From: Beaufortia kweichowensis
Lineage: Eukaryota; Chordata; Actinopteri; Cypriniformes; Gastromyzontidae
Length of the DNA stretch: 64,000 nucleotides
Direction: 5' to 3'
Assembly (NCBI GenBank): GCA_019155185.1
Contig: CM032815.1
Coordinates: 14,206,903-14,270,902, forward strand
Both the position numbers and the translations under genes were made by a program. How positions within the stretch are numbered: position 1 is the stretch's first letter; every line of letters starts with the position of its first letter. This document shows positions 1-13,079 of this stretch, piece after piece. The notes beneath the pieces were generated by a model, which searched no databases, was not told where the DNA came from, and saw only the letters and a program-made list of their open reading frames with translations.

Positions 1-320
1 GTTCTGAAGGGTTTTTCCCATATATATATATACAGAGATTCATTAATGGAGTTTGTTCTTCAAGGGTTTTTCTACTATATATACAGAGATTCATTACTGG
101 AGTTTGTTCTCTCAAGGGTTTCTCTCATATATATACATATATAAGATTCATTAATGGAGTGCAGGTTCAGTGTTGAAATGTCACTAGGAAACTGAGCTGA
201 TATTAGGCATTAGTTATTAAATGATCTTTTATATTTTCCTGACACATTCTGTTTATTCTGCTGCAAGCAGTTAAAACAGTGCATCATTGTTAAAGCGCTA
301 TACAAATAAACTTTAACTTG
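1..320 (+). repeat. (TA)n-bearing minisatellite and dispersed element end
   Basis: Units of TTCATTAATGGAGTTTGTTC and TCAAGGGTTTTTC separated by variable (TA)n, then a unique tail (GATCTTTTATATTTTCCTG; GTTAAAGCGCTATACAAATA). The same arrangement occurs at 23239-23690, so this is one dispersed family with an internal variable array. Confidence 0.85.
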
Positions 321-2544
321 AACTTGACTTTACTGGTCACAAATCTCTGTCCTGCTCAATCTGTGGTTCTCACCCTCATACTTCCAATCTGTGCTCAAAA
401 ACTGTATCTCTTCAACCCCATAAGCCAGGCCCAAGCTCTCAACCTGGTGATGCTAAGAGGAAGTCATTCGCCACTCCACCATGTTATAGTTAGGGAAACT
501 GAGAACTTATTTATGACTGTAAAATTCATGATTATAGTTACTGCAGGGATGGTCATTAAAAGTTTGGTTCAAACAGAAAATTTATGAAAAAGGGAAAAAT
601 TAAATATTAGTTAGCATTTCTCAGCTTTTTGTCATTGAGAAATCATCCTGTATTACAATTCAATTAAATAACTGAATAGATAAAAATTTTGCAGGATGGT
701 CTTTATTTGTATGTAATATTTATATTTAAAAGAACCTTTAAATAATTGAGTCATTGAGAAGGCAGTTAAGAAAGGTTTTATGATCGGGCTATTTGATAAA
801 TCTCCCTTTCCAAATGATGGGATCAATCCCCTATGGATTAATATAAGAGCATACTGATATAATAATGAGCATCAGTTTATCTCTCAACGTATGAAACATC
901 AGATCAAGACAGACAATTAATTTCTCTTCTGTTATGAATTAACAGACACATAATGTGCTGCTAATCTCACACAGCATCCTTGTGTTCTCCAAGGCTTCAA
1001 CTCTTGACATCAGCTTCAGGCATCGATGTTCATTAGAGTTTCAACAACAGAAACTGGATGCAGAGGATTTTCTCTTAAAACACTGTCTGAATGTTGTGAT
1101 TGAGAATGACTAGTGTTCCAGCACCCTTAACTCAACAATTAATTTGTCACAACAATGAATTAATAATGTGCTAATGTGGGCCATCAACTGCAGTTGACCC
1201 CATCATCAAACCAGGTCTGGACATTTAAGAACATGAAAACCTTGTGGCTGAATGAATACTTGCTGGTGTTTGTCAAATACTGTTTGAAGTGGGAGGAGTT
1301 ATTGACTTTAAGATGGTTTGCTCGCCCCCTCCATCCTCCAGTCTGGGACCCGAAAACCAATCAAATTCAGCCATAATGCAAGAAATCACAATTCTCTAAC
1401 ACACGAGTCACACGTGAGGATACACAGGTGTATACTTCACAAAAATATTTTGTTAATAAAACCTTTTTCTCAGAACTTTATGTCTCCACTCACTGGTGTT
1501 TCGATAGAGAAGGATCAGGACAGCCAATATTATTACACCTCAAAGATATGAATACTGCAGTTATCAAACTAGTAATAATATAACGGCTGGAGACTTTGTC
1601 TGTCTGTGTTGATGGATTGCAAATGAGTAAAGAAAGAAGAGTACAAGAGAGTCGTGCTTTCCCAGGTAACTTCTGTGAAACATCTGTTTAGAAGACATTC
1701 ACGTTTAAAGAATGCATCTTTTATTATAAATAAAGATGTCAATGTACTCTTCTCATCAGCAAATGGAAAATACTAAAAAACACAAAGCTAAATGGAAAAC
1801 AAGATGTTGTTCATTAAAGCACACACAGTAAAATAACACACAGATGTTAAATGGTAACCAGTACCATAATATCATAATATAACTTAATATAACTCTTAAA
1901 AATAAAAATCATCAGTTCACATACCTTACAAATACTGCAATACAGTACAATCTTACTCTGAGAATTCAGTCAAATCCCCAGTGAGGACATTTTAAAGCAC
2001 ATTTGTGGCACATTACTATTAATTGTATTATTGTACATTGTATGCATATTATTATAATAATGATTGTAAGACGTTATGTTATTTAAAGTCAAGAGGACCT
2101 CCTGAGTTTATAATCAACATTATTTACCAAATGCAAAGAAATGACAACACAGTAAGACAAAGGCCTAAATCATCATTTCAGACCTGTGTAATAAATATCT
2201 GTTGGAAGATACAGAAATAGATGAAATAAGAAGGTATTAGAAACAGTTGCATTAAAGGACTTGTTCTGTACCTGATTGGACGAGTATGTGCAGGTCAATC
2301 TTGCTGTTCTGGTCATAGTTTAACTTCCACTGTAATTGTCATTTTAAACCTGTATGACGTTCTTTCTTGAAATGTGGAAAACATTAGTGACTGACAGCAC
2401 CTGTCAACATTCATCTGTACAGTAAAGCATTGTCAATGCTCTTTGCATACTGTATTTGCTCCTCGAGGATTTATTACAGTGCCTTTATTTATGCTGATAG
2501 GAATAAATTACTGTATTACAGGGTAAAAAATCTGTCCAAGTCAA

Positions 2545-2755
2545 GGGCCGGTTTCTCAGACAGGGCTTATAGTCCCAGACTAAAACACATGTATGTCTTA
2601 AAATATATCAGTGACATTGCCTTGTCTTAAGATTCACACAAATAATGTTTTTTTAAAGATATTTTTGTAAACACAAAATCCTTGTAGCCTAATTGTCCTA
2701 ATTTAACTAAGGCCTAGTCCTGGATTAATCTAAACCCTGTCTGGGAACCTGCCCC
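2545..2755. mobile_element. Palindromic MITE (Angel-like)
   Basis: The left end (GGGCCGGTTTCTCAGACAGG) and the complement of the right end (GGGGCAGGTTCCCAGACAGG) match, giving a roughly 210-bp hairpin-capable element with a GACTAAAA/GGACTAGG inner arm. Lies in the 3' flank of chsy3. Confidence 0.75.
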
Positions 2756-2887
2756 TAAACAGATTTCCTCTTATTTTTGGTTTTCATGGTTGACTTATCT
2801 GTATGGAGAGCATGCACACATACAGCGAGTTGAATGCTGTTTGCACAGGTAAACTACTGTGACGATGATGACGGATTGGTTGGATCA

Positions 2888-5800
2888 TCAGGATGAAGTC
2901 CTGTTATACCCGACACCCGAATGCTTCGACAACCACAATTCTGCCAGCTGCATTGTAGAGGCGTATGCGCTCGCTTTAGACCCGAGGCACATTTTGTATT
3001 GCTTGGCCTCTAAACGCGAGTCACAGCGGACAGGATGATAAATATGAACAATACCCGCTTCTCGAGAGCGAAACACTGTCAATCCAGAGTTAATGACTTT
3101 TGTGAACAAATCGACATCCTCCAAACCCCAGCCCTGAATGGACGTGTCAAAGCCTCCAGCTTTAATCAAGTCACTTTTAAATATACAGCTGATACCAAAA
3201 CCATAATCCCGCCAGAATCCACTCTTCTTCGTAAAAACAAAGTCACTTTCATCCGGAGATTCACCAGCATAAACAATTTTGGGATCATACTGACTGAACA
3301 CGACAGGGAAGTACACCTGACGCCCTTTGATAGCGTTGTCTCGACACCTCTGGAGGCGTCAGGGTTGAAGACCAGGTCCACATCGCAGAAGAACAGCAAC
3401 GAGTCGTTCTTCAGCTGTGAAGAGCCCATTTCGAGCGCCAAACCTCGAGAGAAGTCTCCTGTCATGGGAATGATGGACAGATCTGCTTTAGGATATTTGT
3501 TGTGGTATTCCTTTAGCAGCTCCAGATGTCTCTCTTTATCCTGGTTTGCATCATTATCAACCAGGATTATGATCAGTTTTACATTTTGGTTGGGGATAAG
3601 GCAGACTCTCTCAAAGTTTTCCATAAAACGCTCAAATATATCATAGCGACCAGTGAGAGGTACCAGAAAGTGGACCTTATTTTGACTTTGCTTGCGCATC
3701 TCTTTGGTGGATTCTGAGATCTGGAAGGACGAGAAGATCTTGAGTGAGCTGGAGAGGAAGGAGAGGGAATGAGATTCACTGTTGATGGCGTCTTCCAGCT
3801 CAGAAACATCCAGTTCCTCCACCTCGCTGAGGAAAGGTCGACTGAAGGACTGCTGAAGGTAAGCATGTCTCCGGACCGGTACGGTCACCTTCCGCCCCTT
3901 GTGTTTTTTGTAAAGCAACAGAAGGTCCAGGATGTATTCGGCACCATGAAGCGGATCCACTCTTCTATAGCCATACTGGATCTCCTTGAAGTCGATGACT
4001 CGCCCCCGAGCTTTGGAGTTCTCATTGATCATTTCCATCACTTGAAGCACGGTGTCTTCCAGCGCAGCGCGGACCAGGTTTCCAAGGCCCTGACGGGGCA
4101 TTTGCTTCTCACCGGTGGAGTACAGGTACCTACCGGTCAAAAAATCCCACTCGATGACATCTCTACGGTCGGACGGCCGGTGGCGCGTGTAGGACGGCGG
4201 CGCCCCCAGCAGCTGGTCCTCCCGCTGTACTTCGGCGCTGGCGAGGCGGCTCATGGCGGCGTTCTCTCGGTGCAGCTGAACGGTGCGGTGACGCAGGTGA
4301 GAGATCTTGCGGCTGAGCAGGTAGCTGTGGAGCCGGTACTGATATGCTGGACGTTTGTTGGGATGAAGTGTGATGGCTTTGTGGATTTTGCTGCTGTGCA
4401 GTTCTTGAATGAAACCTTTCTTGTTGTGTTCATAATTTTCATAAAACAACTGCTGCATCTGCAGAGAAAAAGAAGAAACAACGTTATTTAGAACGAGTTT
4501 ATTAGCAGGTGCTTTAACATTTATTACGGCCAGAAGTATGTGGACAACACATTCAAATGTATTTAAAGAGCGTTTCATTTTAAAGCCATGGGTGTTTATT
4601 AAAGCTGGGTCCTCCATTTCCTGCTGTTTTAGTATCCATGAATACTAAACAGGAACATGAATAGATTTAGTGCTCTTTTACCAGTAAGGTAAGACAGACT
4701 TACAGAAAGACATTCAAATCCTAACCCTTATAGATGAATAAATGACATCTAAATTCTTTTATTAATCTACACTTTCACTACCTCCACAAGGTTTTTCAGC
4801 TTCTATAAACCGTCGGGAGACTAAAAAGAGTCTTTCAAATGGGAACTACAGGAAATGGGCTTTTACACTGGATGAACTATTTCATAGAACTGTTTGGCAG
4901 AAATATCCGAGGTTATGTTATTTTTGCAGCACAGGAACTGGGAATGATTTTAGTTCGGGAACGCCTTTGCAGCGCTGTCGGCCAGCTTACATCACTTCAG
5001 AAGTCCTACCGGTGTGAAAAGAACAAGAAAAATGTCCTGAGGGAAAATTTAGTTCACGAATGACAACCCTTTGTCACTGGTTCTGAAAGCAGCTAAAACA
5101 TCAAAAGTTTCTGATTTAGATTTATAACTCTGTTTTTTACATTACTTTGTAATTGTCAGCTTTGCGTTTACATATGTGTTTCACAAGCCTTTTTGTCTAT
5201 AAACACACACACACAGATGTTTAGGTTGTGGTATCTAGCCAACACATAATGTGACAAAACACAGGAATGGCAGCCCATGGAGAATATATGCGAGTGTAAT
5301 CTGGACAGCCTGTGATACATAGATCTTTAAAACAGCAAAACACCCCATAGAGAAAATGATGGAAAAGTAAAAGTGATAAACAAAATTAATCATCTGAAGA
5401 GAATAAAATACAAATCTTTCTAAACAAACTTTTACAAACTATGATGAAACCAATAAAGAAGTATCACTGTAGCGGAAACCAGTATACTCACCCCCTTAGT
5501 TTCATCCCACACCATAGAACAAGGAGGTAGATATACACCTAAGCCCAAGTGAAGTATAAACAAAATTAAAACAGAAGAGAATGACAATTTCTAAAAATAA
5601 AAGACATCAAACCTGGCTCCAGCTACTCACCTACAATCCCACATTAGATATAACAGGTAGATATTGTGTTTCAGGAAAGAATAGAGATGATTCCTCACAG
5701 CCTACAATACGTGAGTTATGTCTCAGGAAAGAATAGAAATGATTTCTCACAGTGGAAGAAGGCTATTTCCTGTAGCTTGTTAGATATGATTTTCAAGAGA

Positions 5801-8795
5801 CATGTGGATTTTTAGAATAAAGCCTGAGTTTGTTAACTGTATTAAACAAAGTAGCTAAGCATCCTTAGTGACAAATTGTATTTCAAGTTCTTTTGTTTGC
5901 AGGTTGAGGAGGTAAATAAGCTCAGGACTCAACCAGGAGGGCCAGTTCTCCTCTGGCACATGAACACAACACTGCTGCATCTCTACAAGATCATTCTGCT
6001 AGACAAGCTAGTTGAACTGTAAAAAAAAACCAAGCAACTTAGTGAGCATCCTACAGTAACTGACTAACATGACAGATAAACTGAGAACAGAATACCATTT
6101 CACACCCTTAGATGCAGCAAGTACATCAGATTTTTAGGGAAGTGTTCCCGGTTCCGGTTGATCTAATTAATGCAGCCTAACAATCCCTTAGGGGATTTGT
6201 GTTATAAACTGTTGGACTATGTGTATGTTATGTTAAAGAGATAGATCTTTAATCTAGATTTAAACTGAGAGAGTGTGTCTGCCTCCCAGACAGCACTAGA
6301 AAGACTATTCCAAAGTTTAGGTGCTAAATAGGAGAATGATCCACCACCAGCACATTACGTCACATATGATGTAATTTGGATCTCTCCATGTTCTCGCTAC
6401 CGCCCATGCTCGGTAGTTAGACTAAGGAGGCAGGACAGCTGGAAGGCAGGAAGTTGGGCTGCACGTAAAGGGGCGTGATAAAGTTAAAGTCCAGCAGACT
6501 TGCCAATACATTTCCATTCGTCTTATTAATAAAAGATACTGGAAGTACATCCATTGTGGATCATTACAAATATTTTGCTTTAATAGACAGAAAACCTGTA
6601 TTAAAAAAAGATGCAATAATATCATCACAGTTTTATCATTGCATCGCAGCCCAAAGGTCAAATGGAATCATGAGGTGCCTAGAGATTCCCACCCCCAGAA
6701 TCAAGTTAAATCACTAAAAGCCATTCAGCCTGTGCAATGCTTTGCAAGATGATGTTATCTAACAACATTAAACAATAAACAAAATCAGTACCTTAAAAAT
6801 TGCCAACCCAGGCAAAAAAGAAATTCTGTTCTGCGCACCCGTCGTGCACATATGTGCTCTTGTGAGGGTGCTTTTCTGCTCACAAACCAGTTCTGCGTGC
6901 ACGCATCACACGCTCTTGGGTCAAAATAAACACTATAGGACGGTGTTGGAGGTGAAAAATGTCAGTACTACTAAGGTCGGATCTGTTTATTTGTTGATTT
7001 AGCCACTGCACTAAATGAAAACTTGAGATTGTTTCTGTGAGATTTGGCAGATGCTCGGCCCTGGCAGCTTTTTTTATAACACACCATCTTGTTCAGTTCA
7101 GTTATTTTCCATTCATGCTTAAGGTTATGGAGTTTCTCTCAGTCCGTGTATAAGTGTCGAGCACAAAGTAGCTTCTGTCAGAAGTGCAGGATCAGTTCTG
7201 AACAACATTATTTTGTATGTGTATGTGGGCAAAACAGATGAATAGTGACTCTTGAGGTGAAGCACAATAAACCCACTGTACAGCTAAATACACATGTACA
7301 ACAGCTTCAGTCCCATCAGACATGTCACGATTAACAAGGTAAAGACAATAAACAAACAGAAATATTATTTACTTATGAATAATTTTATTAGAAATAAATA
7401 GTATTATATAAACTTATTCACTTGATGAGACTATGAAGGTCTACAGTATGTTTGACACATTTAATCATATTTAGACAAATATTTCATTGAATTTTATTTT
7501 TATTTCTTTATACAGTCAGTGGGGCACATAATGAGAGCGTTATGACTGTCAATCAAACTGCTTGTGAAGGGTCATCTCATAGATTTTATTTTCAGTGTAC
7601 GATGATTAAATGTCAAACTTTAATCTAAAATATGTTTTATAAGACTGTGAAAGAATAAAATGATGTTACCAGATGAACACAGATATTAAACACAGATTTT
7701 AGACAGTTTGGTTGAGCAGCGGACTATATCTACAGTTTCTCACAGAGAGAGAGAGAGAGACGGACGGATAGCCAAGAACTGCAGCAAATCAGAGAATGAT
7801 CATCTGATCAGGACATTAACACGTGTGCATTAGACAGACACTGTTACTCAATGACGGTGCATTTCATCACTGTGTGTGTGTGTGAGTGTATGTGTGTGTG
7901 TGTGTGTGTGAGTGTATGTGTGTGTGTGTGAGAATGTGTGTGTGTGTGAGTGTGTGTGTGTGTGTGTGTGTTCTTTTGAGAAAGGAACCTTGTGCTCTTC
8001 CAGCTGAGCTACAGAAACATGTAAGAATGCCCTGACGTCAGGATCATTAGCACAGACTCCCACAGTTTACTGTACTTACTGTATGTACGCTAGTGTATGC
8101 TAGTTTTAATAAGTGTTTTCTGGCATGAGGGACTAATATATTTACATTTAAACCTTCAGCAGATGCTTTTATCCAACGCGACTTACAAATATTTAGGATT
8201 CTGTCACAAAATGAGCTCTAGAGAAATAAGCGTGAGAGGAAAATCAGCTGTCAGCTTCTGGGCAGGATCTCAAACTACACTTCAAACCTGCTGAGAGAGA
8301 TGATAATTAAAGCTACACTACATGTGATGTTTTGCTTTTTTATCCAAAGAGACTTTATTTAATATTTAGGAGACAATGAAGTGACACATCATTAGGAGAC
8401 AACAATTGTGCAAGAAGAGCTTCAGCAATAGCAAGTTTCACAGAGCTAGTGTTAGTGTTAGTGTTAGTGTTAGTGTTAGTGTTAGTGTTAGTGTTGAGTT
8501 AAAAGAGAAAGTATTCACAGGAATGAGTTTGAAAGGTTCTTCCATCAGCAGGAAACAGAGAAGAAGAAATAACAGACAATGGCAACGTTTTCTTGTTCTC
8601 TGTTTCTGTAATATAACAATAAAGTTTATTTTACAATGAATGACTTTCTATTCTTGTTCGAGTGTGTTTAACAACAGCTTTGTTTCTAAAGCATCAAGAA
8701 TCAGTGAAATGGAACTGATCTCATTTGAGTAGCAACATAATCAATCATGTTTGCATGATGTGCATCATGCGGTGTGTGTGTGAGTGTGTGAGTGT

Positions 8796-8834
<39 letters not shown>

Positions 8835-11800
8835 TGTGAGTGTGTGCGTGTCCGCGTGTGTGTGCGCGTGTGAGTGTGTGTGTGAGTGTGTGTGTGTGCG
8901 TGAGTGTGAGTGTGTGTGTGTGTGAGCGTATGTGAGCGCGTGCGCGAGTGTGTGTGCGCGTATGTGAGCGTGTGTGTGTGTGTGTGTGCGCGTGTGTGAG
9001 TGTGTGTGTGTGCATGTGTGTGTAAGTGTGTGTGCGCGTATGTGAGCGCTGCGTGTGTGTGTGTATGCTGTGATTATGATTGTGATTGGCCAGTCATGCC
9101 ATTTCAAAGTATGTTATTTCATTTATATTTATGCTTTTATCTAAAGTGACTTATATAGTGCTGCATTATACTATAGAAGTATTGACCCCATGACCTTGGC
9201 ATTGTTAGCACCATGCAGGTAAAAGCTGATATATTCACTGCTCAAAACTAATAACACAGACTCACTGTCAGTCAACTTGACCTTGATTTATTTATTATTT
9301 ATTTAAATATGCCTACTTAATAGCATATGTGTGATTATATTACAAATGATTAAACCATACTGAGTGTTGAAACATACTGTATCTTGTTTGAACATCAGTT
9401 CTTGAATGACAGTCGTGTCTAAAGATGATACAGAAGTATTGTGTTCATTAGAATTAGCTGATAAAACATTTCACATCAAGAAGATTTTGTTTCACCTGCA
9501 TGAGTTATATTAGTGTGAATACAGAAACAGATCAAGTGAGGAATAGATCAGTCAAACACACAGATCACACAGTGTCATGATGATAATCTATAACTCAACT
9601 TCAGCCAGAAACACTACAGGAAACAGCATGTTTATGATAGACAATGAGTCTTTCAGATTTTTGTCTATGTTGTGACTGGGGTACTAAGACCTTACAGAAG
9701 CAGAACGACTGTGGGACGGTCACACAAAGCCTCTCGGCTGTTGTGCTGAATGGCACAAAAAAGTTCAATTAACGACTAGCAATTACAATAGTTTAAAACA
9801 GGAAAAATAAAAACTAAACTCTGCTAAACGAGAATAAAGATGTTTTCTTCCCAGGAAACATTCAACCTGAGAAATATTCATGTCATGAATCTCAGCCTGA
9901 AATCTCTGAATGTGAGAATAAAAACATCAGGCTCATTTAATGACGGATTCACACGTGCTTTAAAACATTACGTGTGTAATGAGAGGCTCATCGTCAGACA
10001 GGAAGAGATCGATTTCATCATCGAGACAGAAAAACTGTCATGGGACAGAAGTGAGGTGGAAAAATATATATATATATATATATGGATATTTTCATAAATA
10101 ATGTAAGAAATCTTTAATGTATGTTCAGCCGTGTTTAACATCCTAGAGGTAAAAGTTTGACAGAATTATTTTAATAGATATTATTAGTATATGATTTAAA
10201 TCCCATCAGCAGATGTCAGAATATCATTCTACAATACTCAAAACCATTTCATTTAGCAGTTCCTAATCAAATTTCCAAAACATTGTATATAATTTTACCA
10301 CCGTGACACTGAGTTTTGTTTTTTAAGCTTTTTCAATGTTTTTGACATTGGTTTGAGCTGGCGTCACACTCATGATTAGGAATATTGGTGAAAAGAGGTG
10401 AAACTTTAATAATCTGGGATGTAAAGCTGAAGTGTTTCATACAGCTGAGGCAGTGGAAAAATACCTGATGTTTCAATGAGACTGAAAGCGACACACAGAT
10501 GTAACGGTCAAAGACATCTAGTGCACGTGCCAAATGTCATCATTTACCACAGTAAACAATTAACCCGTGACCAAAAGAAAATAAAGAAACAGGCAGATCT
10601 CTGTCTAAATCATCATCTAAAGAGATCATGAGGAATAATCCTTTTCAACATAGTTACATAGTGTTTAATGTTTATATAATGCAATAATTGAATGGCTGTA
10701 AAAATACTGAAGTGAATGAAAATTCTTAACTAAAAGAACAATCCTTATTATTAATGGTGATTATCATTGTTCTTGTTATCATAGGATCACAACTGCATCT
10801 GAGGAAGCACCGCATGACTTTACAATAGGAAGAATCACACAACTCTGTCTGGTCCACAAACAGAAGAGATGAGGAAATAGCAGGTGATTTCACAAAACCT
10901 GTCAGCGAGAGAAAATCACACCGTGTGAACTTTAAATCTAATCTTAACTGAGAATAAAGTATGAGCACATGAACTATAGATTCTCTCCACTAATGCACAT
11001 CTACATTACACTGATATAAAAACATGCAGACAGATTGTTAGGGATCATCATCTTCATCATCTTAGCATGTTAATAACTAGCTGAATGATGATATATATCA
11101 CTCAGTCTGAGATCTACTGTATATCCATCACAAAACCCAACCCTAACCTAACCCTTCAAAACCACTTAACAGCAACAAATGTGAACATACAATTCACTGT
11201 CAACTGACAAGAACAGATTTAATATATCAAGTTATTTCACTTCAATGGTACACTGATTTAAATGAAGCACATACATTTATTTTGTGGGTAAACATCAACA
11301 CTGGAGAAATGCCTCTGAAGACGAAACTGAAGTCACAGCACAATTCAAGTGAAATACCACAGCTGGATGTGAAAAGACATTACCTCGTATGACCAGACGC
11401 ACTGAGTGCCTCCAAAACGCCTGACGCAGCGTCCGATCTCCACGTCTTCATGCGTGGTGTACATCTCTCTGAGGCAGACGCCGATGTGAGGAACCATCCT
11501 GCGGAGAACTTCCCGACTGAAGATCATCCCCGGACCGCCCATGCAGAAATTCTCTCCGGGCTCCAGGGCCAGTTTACCCAGTTCCTCTGTGGTACCCAAA
11601 CCAGTCTGACCCAGATACAGCGGTTTACTGCTGTTGAGAGAGCGAAGAAATGACTCCAGCTTCTCACCTACAGAAAGAGTGTGTCACGGCAAAGAAAAAC
11701 AAGGTTTAGAGAAACAGACCAGCTGTCAAATAAACACATCTACTCCAAATAGAGAGTAAATATACAGCCACATAAACTTACAAACTGATTTCAAGAAACT

Positions 11801-12437
11801 TATGCCAGTGACTCATGACAAGTATATTTTTCCTACTGAAATGTTGTCATAGCAAACGTTTTGAGTAAAGTTTTGTAGGAGCAGCGTCTCTCCTATTCAT
11901 ACAGTAGAAGACAATCACCCTGTATGTAGACATCATCATCAGCCCTCATAAACCACTCGTACTGATGCAGGTAATGGTCGTGCATGTACTTCAGCATCAT
12001 GAAAGACTTCTTCTGCGGCGGGTATGAATCATCCACCCCTGACAGCGAGACGATGGGCATCGGAGACGGCAGGGCCACCTTCTCGGAGCCCTCGCTGGAG
12101 AAGAACTCCACCCGGCCGGGTACGCTGGAGCTCCAGGTCCTGTGGGCCGCCACGGCTCTGGAGGTCAGATACTTCTGAGCCGTCATGACCCCCACATAAA
12201 GAAAGCTTTGAGAAGAAGGTGCACGTGCTCCTCCACCTGAGGCGTGTGGCAGGTCCTCCTCACCTCGGGTCAATGAGACTTTACTCCTGCCGTTACTGTG
12301 GTAGAAACAGGCTGAGGATCTCCTCTCCTGCTCATCTCCATGACTCTGGGCACGAGCAGCCACGACGCGGCCGTGAAGCCCAGAAACCCCCCCACGATCA
12401 CGCTGAGCCACGGTCTTCTGCACCGCAAAGACATCAT
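2888..12437 (-). CDS. chsy3: Chondroitin sulfate synthase 3 (3 exons)
   Basis: Golgi type II membrane bifunctional glycosyltransferase that adds GlcA and GalNAc alternately to chondroitin chains. Exons by splice sites: 11919-12437, 11384-11667, 2888-4458. The start (ATG ATG) opens a basic stretch and a signal anchor (PWLSVIVGGFLGFTAASW). Exon 1 carries the GT31-type acidic motif RADDDVYI, exon 2 carries GENFCMGGPGMIFSREVL, and exon 3 carries the GT7-type FFCDVDLVF and GWGLEDVDLF. The C-terminus STMQLAELWL...YNRTSS resembles human CHSY3 rather than CHSY1, and the neighbours support CHSY3. Two indels interrupt the frame: about +2 nt near 12317-12327 (between the anchor and the RRSSACFYHS segment) and -1 nt near 3352-3356 (after DVDLVFNPD). 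Corrected length is about 790 aa, against about 880 for human CHSY3 and 802 for CHSY1. All splice sites are canonical, so a functional gene with sequence errors is likelier than a pseudogene. Confidence 0.93.
6180..6355 (-). mobile_element. LINE RT C-terminal fragment in chsy3 intron 2
   Basis: The minus strand reads GSFSYLAPKLWNSLSS and then TLSQFKSRLKIYLFNIT without a stop. This is the characteristic C-terminal end of an L2/Rex-type LINE ORF2. Only this end is recognisable. Confidence 0.7.
7871..7972 (+). repeat. (TG)n microsatellite
   Basis: TG repeat with GAGTG and GTATG interruptions in chsy3 intron 2. Confidence 0.95.
8145..8600 (-). mobile_element. Degenerate LINE-2 3' region with a hexanucleotide expansion
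   Basis: Contains two versions of the LINE-2/SINE tail (TTTTATCCAACGCGACTTAC; TAGGAGACAATGAAGTGACAC) and, past 8530, sequence similar to the 34-kb LINE-2 (AACAGAGAAGAAGAA). The (GTGTTA)n tract interrupts it. Confidence 0.55.
8448..8494 (+). repeat. (GTGTTA)n / TTAGTG hexanucleotide tract, about 8 copies
   Basis: Perfect six-base repeat, one base different from the vertebrate telomere unit TTAGGG. It sits at an internal position inside a LINE-derived block in chsy3 intron 2. Confidence 0.95.
8772..9065 (+). repeat. (TG)n/(GTGTGAGTGT)n compound microsatellite
   Basis: About 290 bp of TG with regular GAGTG and CGCG interruptions in chsy3 intron 2. Confidence 0.95.
9118..9245 (-). mobile_element. 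tRNA-derived SINE, degenerate
   Basis: Reverse-oriented SINE. The LINE-2-like tail (GCTTTTATCTAAAGTGACTT) is followed by a decayed tRNA-type head (CCCATGACCTTGGCATTGTT, the complement of box B and beyond). Lies in chsy3 intron 2. Confidence 0.65.
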
Positions 12438-12639
12438 CACACACACGCGCGATATTCACGCGATTATTTCACATCTGCGCAGTGCGATCAACATTTCTCA
12501 CAGAATGAATCGCTTCAGATCCGTCGCGCTGCTTGTGAATCTGTCGAGTCTTTGGTCAGATCACATTGTTCGGTGTGAGAAGCGTTTATAGACTTCCTCA
12601 CTGTGACGGTATAAACCTCTGAAATCAGCCCATTTTTCT

Positions 12640-12780
12640 CACAGTCTGACGTGACGAAACGGAACTTTTTCTCCGCGTCTCACAGGCGTTTCTGCTGCTG
12701 CTGCGTTAAACGCGCCCCTCTGTCGCGGGACAGAGACGCGTCAGCCGCGGGGCGGAGCTCCCGCGAGGATAAAGAGCGCA
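12640..12780 (-). promoter_or_regulatory. CpG-rich putative chsy3 promoter
   Basis: This is a CpG- and GC-dense block in an AT-rich neighbourhood, 200-340 bp upstream of the chsy3 start. It contains a GC box (GGGGCGG, 12749-12755) and several CGCG elements, and no TATA box is obvious. This fits a CpG-island promoter reading leftwards. The transcription start is not determined from sequence. Confidence 0.5.
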
Positions 12781-13079
12781 CTGATGATGATGGGTGTTAA
12801 TGTTTATTTATTCAGCATTATTCATTTAGATACACAACATGTCATATTATTTAAATATTAAACATAAATGTCTGTAAATATTTCACATTAACGTTAAACT
12901 GATTATATCTGTCGCTGTGAAAGTTCAAGAAAAAGAAAAGGAAGTTCAAGTTTAGAAATGCCCTTCTATTTCTTCCTGGAGCCCAAATCCTAAAGATTTT
13001 CTTCTTCTTTTTATCTTCCAAATTTTTTTCCCCCTCTTCAATTTGTTTTTCAATAGTCCACACAAGAGATTATTTTTAA

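Larger units (their letters stand above)
1..2887. other. 3' flank of chsy3
   Basis: No gene is recognised. It holds the repeat at 1-320 and the MITE at 2545-2755, with AT-rich unique sequence elsewhere. The chsy3 3' UTR should extend leftwards from 2887; candidate TTTATT (minus-strand AATAAA) words occur, for example near 2483. Confidence 0.5.
4459..11383. other. chsy3 intron 2
   Basis: 6.9 kb intron without a credible gene. It contains a LINE fragment (6180-6355), the (TG)n tracts, the LINE-2 tail with hexanucleotide tract (8145-8600) and a SINE (9118-9245). The 5440-5760 part has short imperfect duplications (AGGAAAGAATAGA). The rest is unique AT-rich sequence. Confidence 0.7.

Noticed and set aside
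3035..4491. Plus-strand frames of about 200-240 codons over chsy3 exon 3
   Set aside because: Shadows opposite a strongly conserved coding exon.
8701..9107. His/Thr-rich and Cys/Val-rich frames
   Set aside because: Translations of (TG)n microsatellite DNA in an intron.
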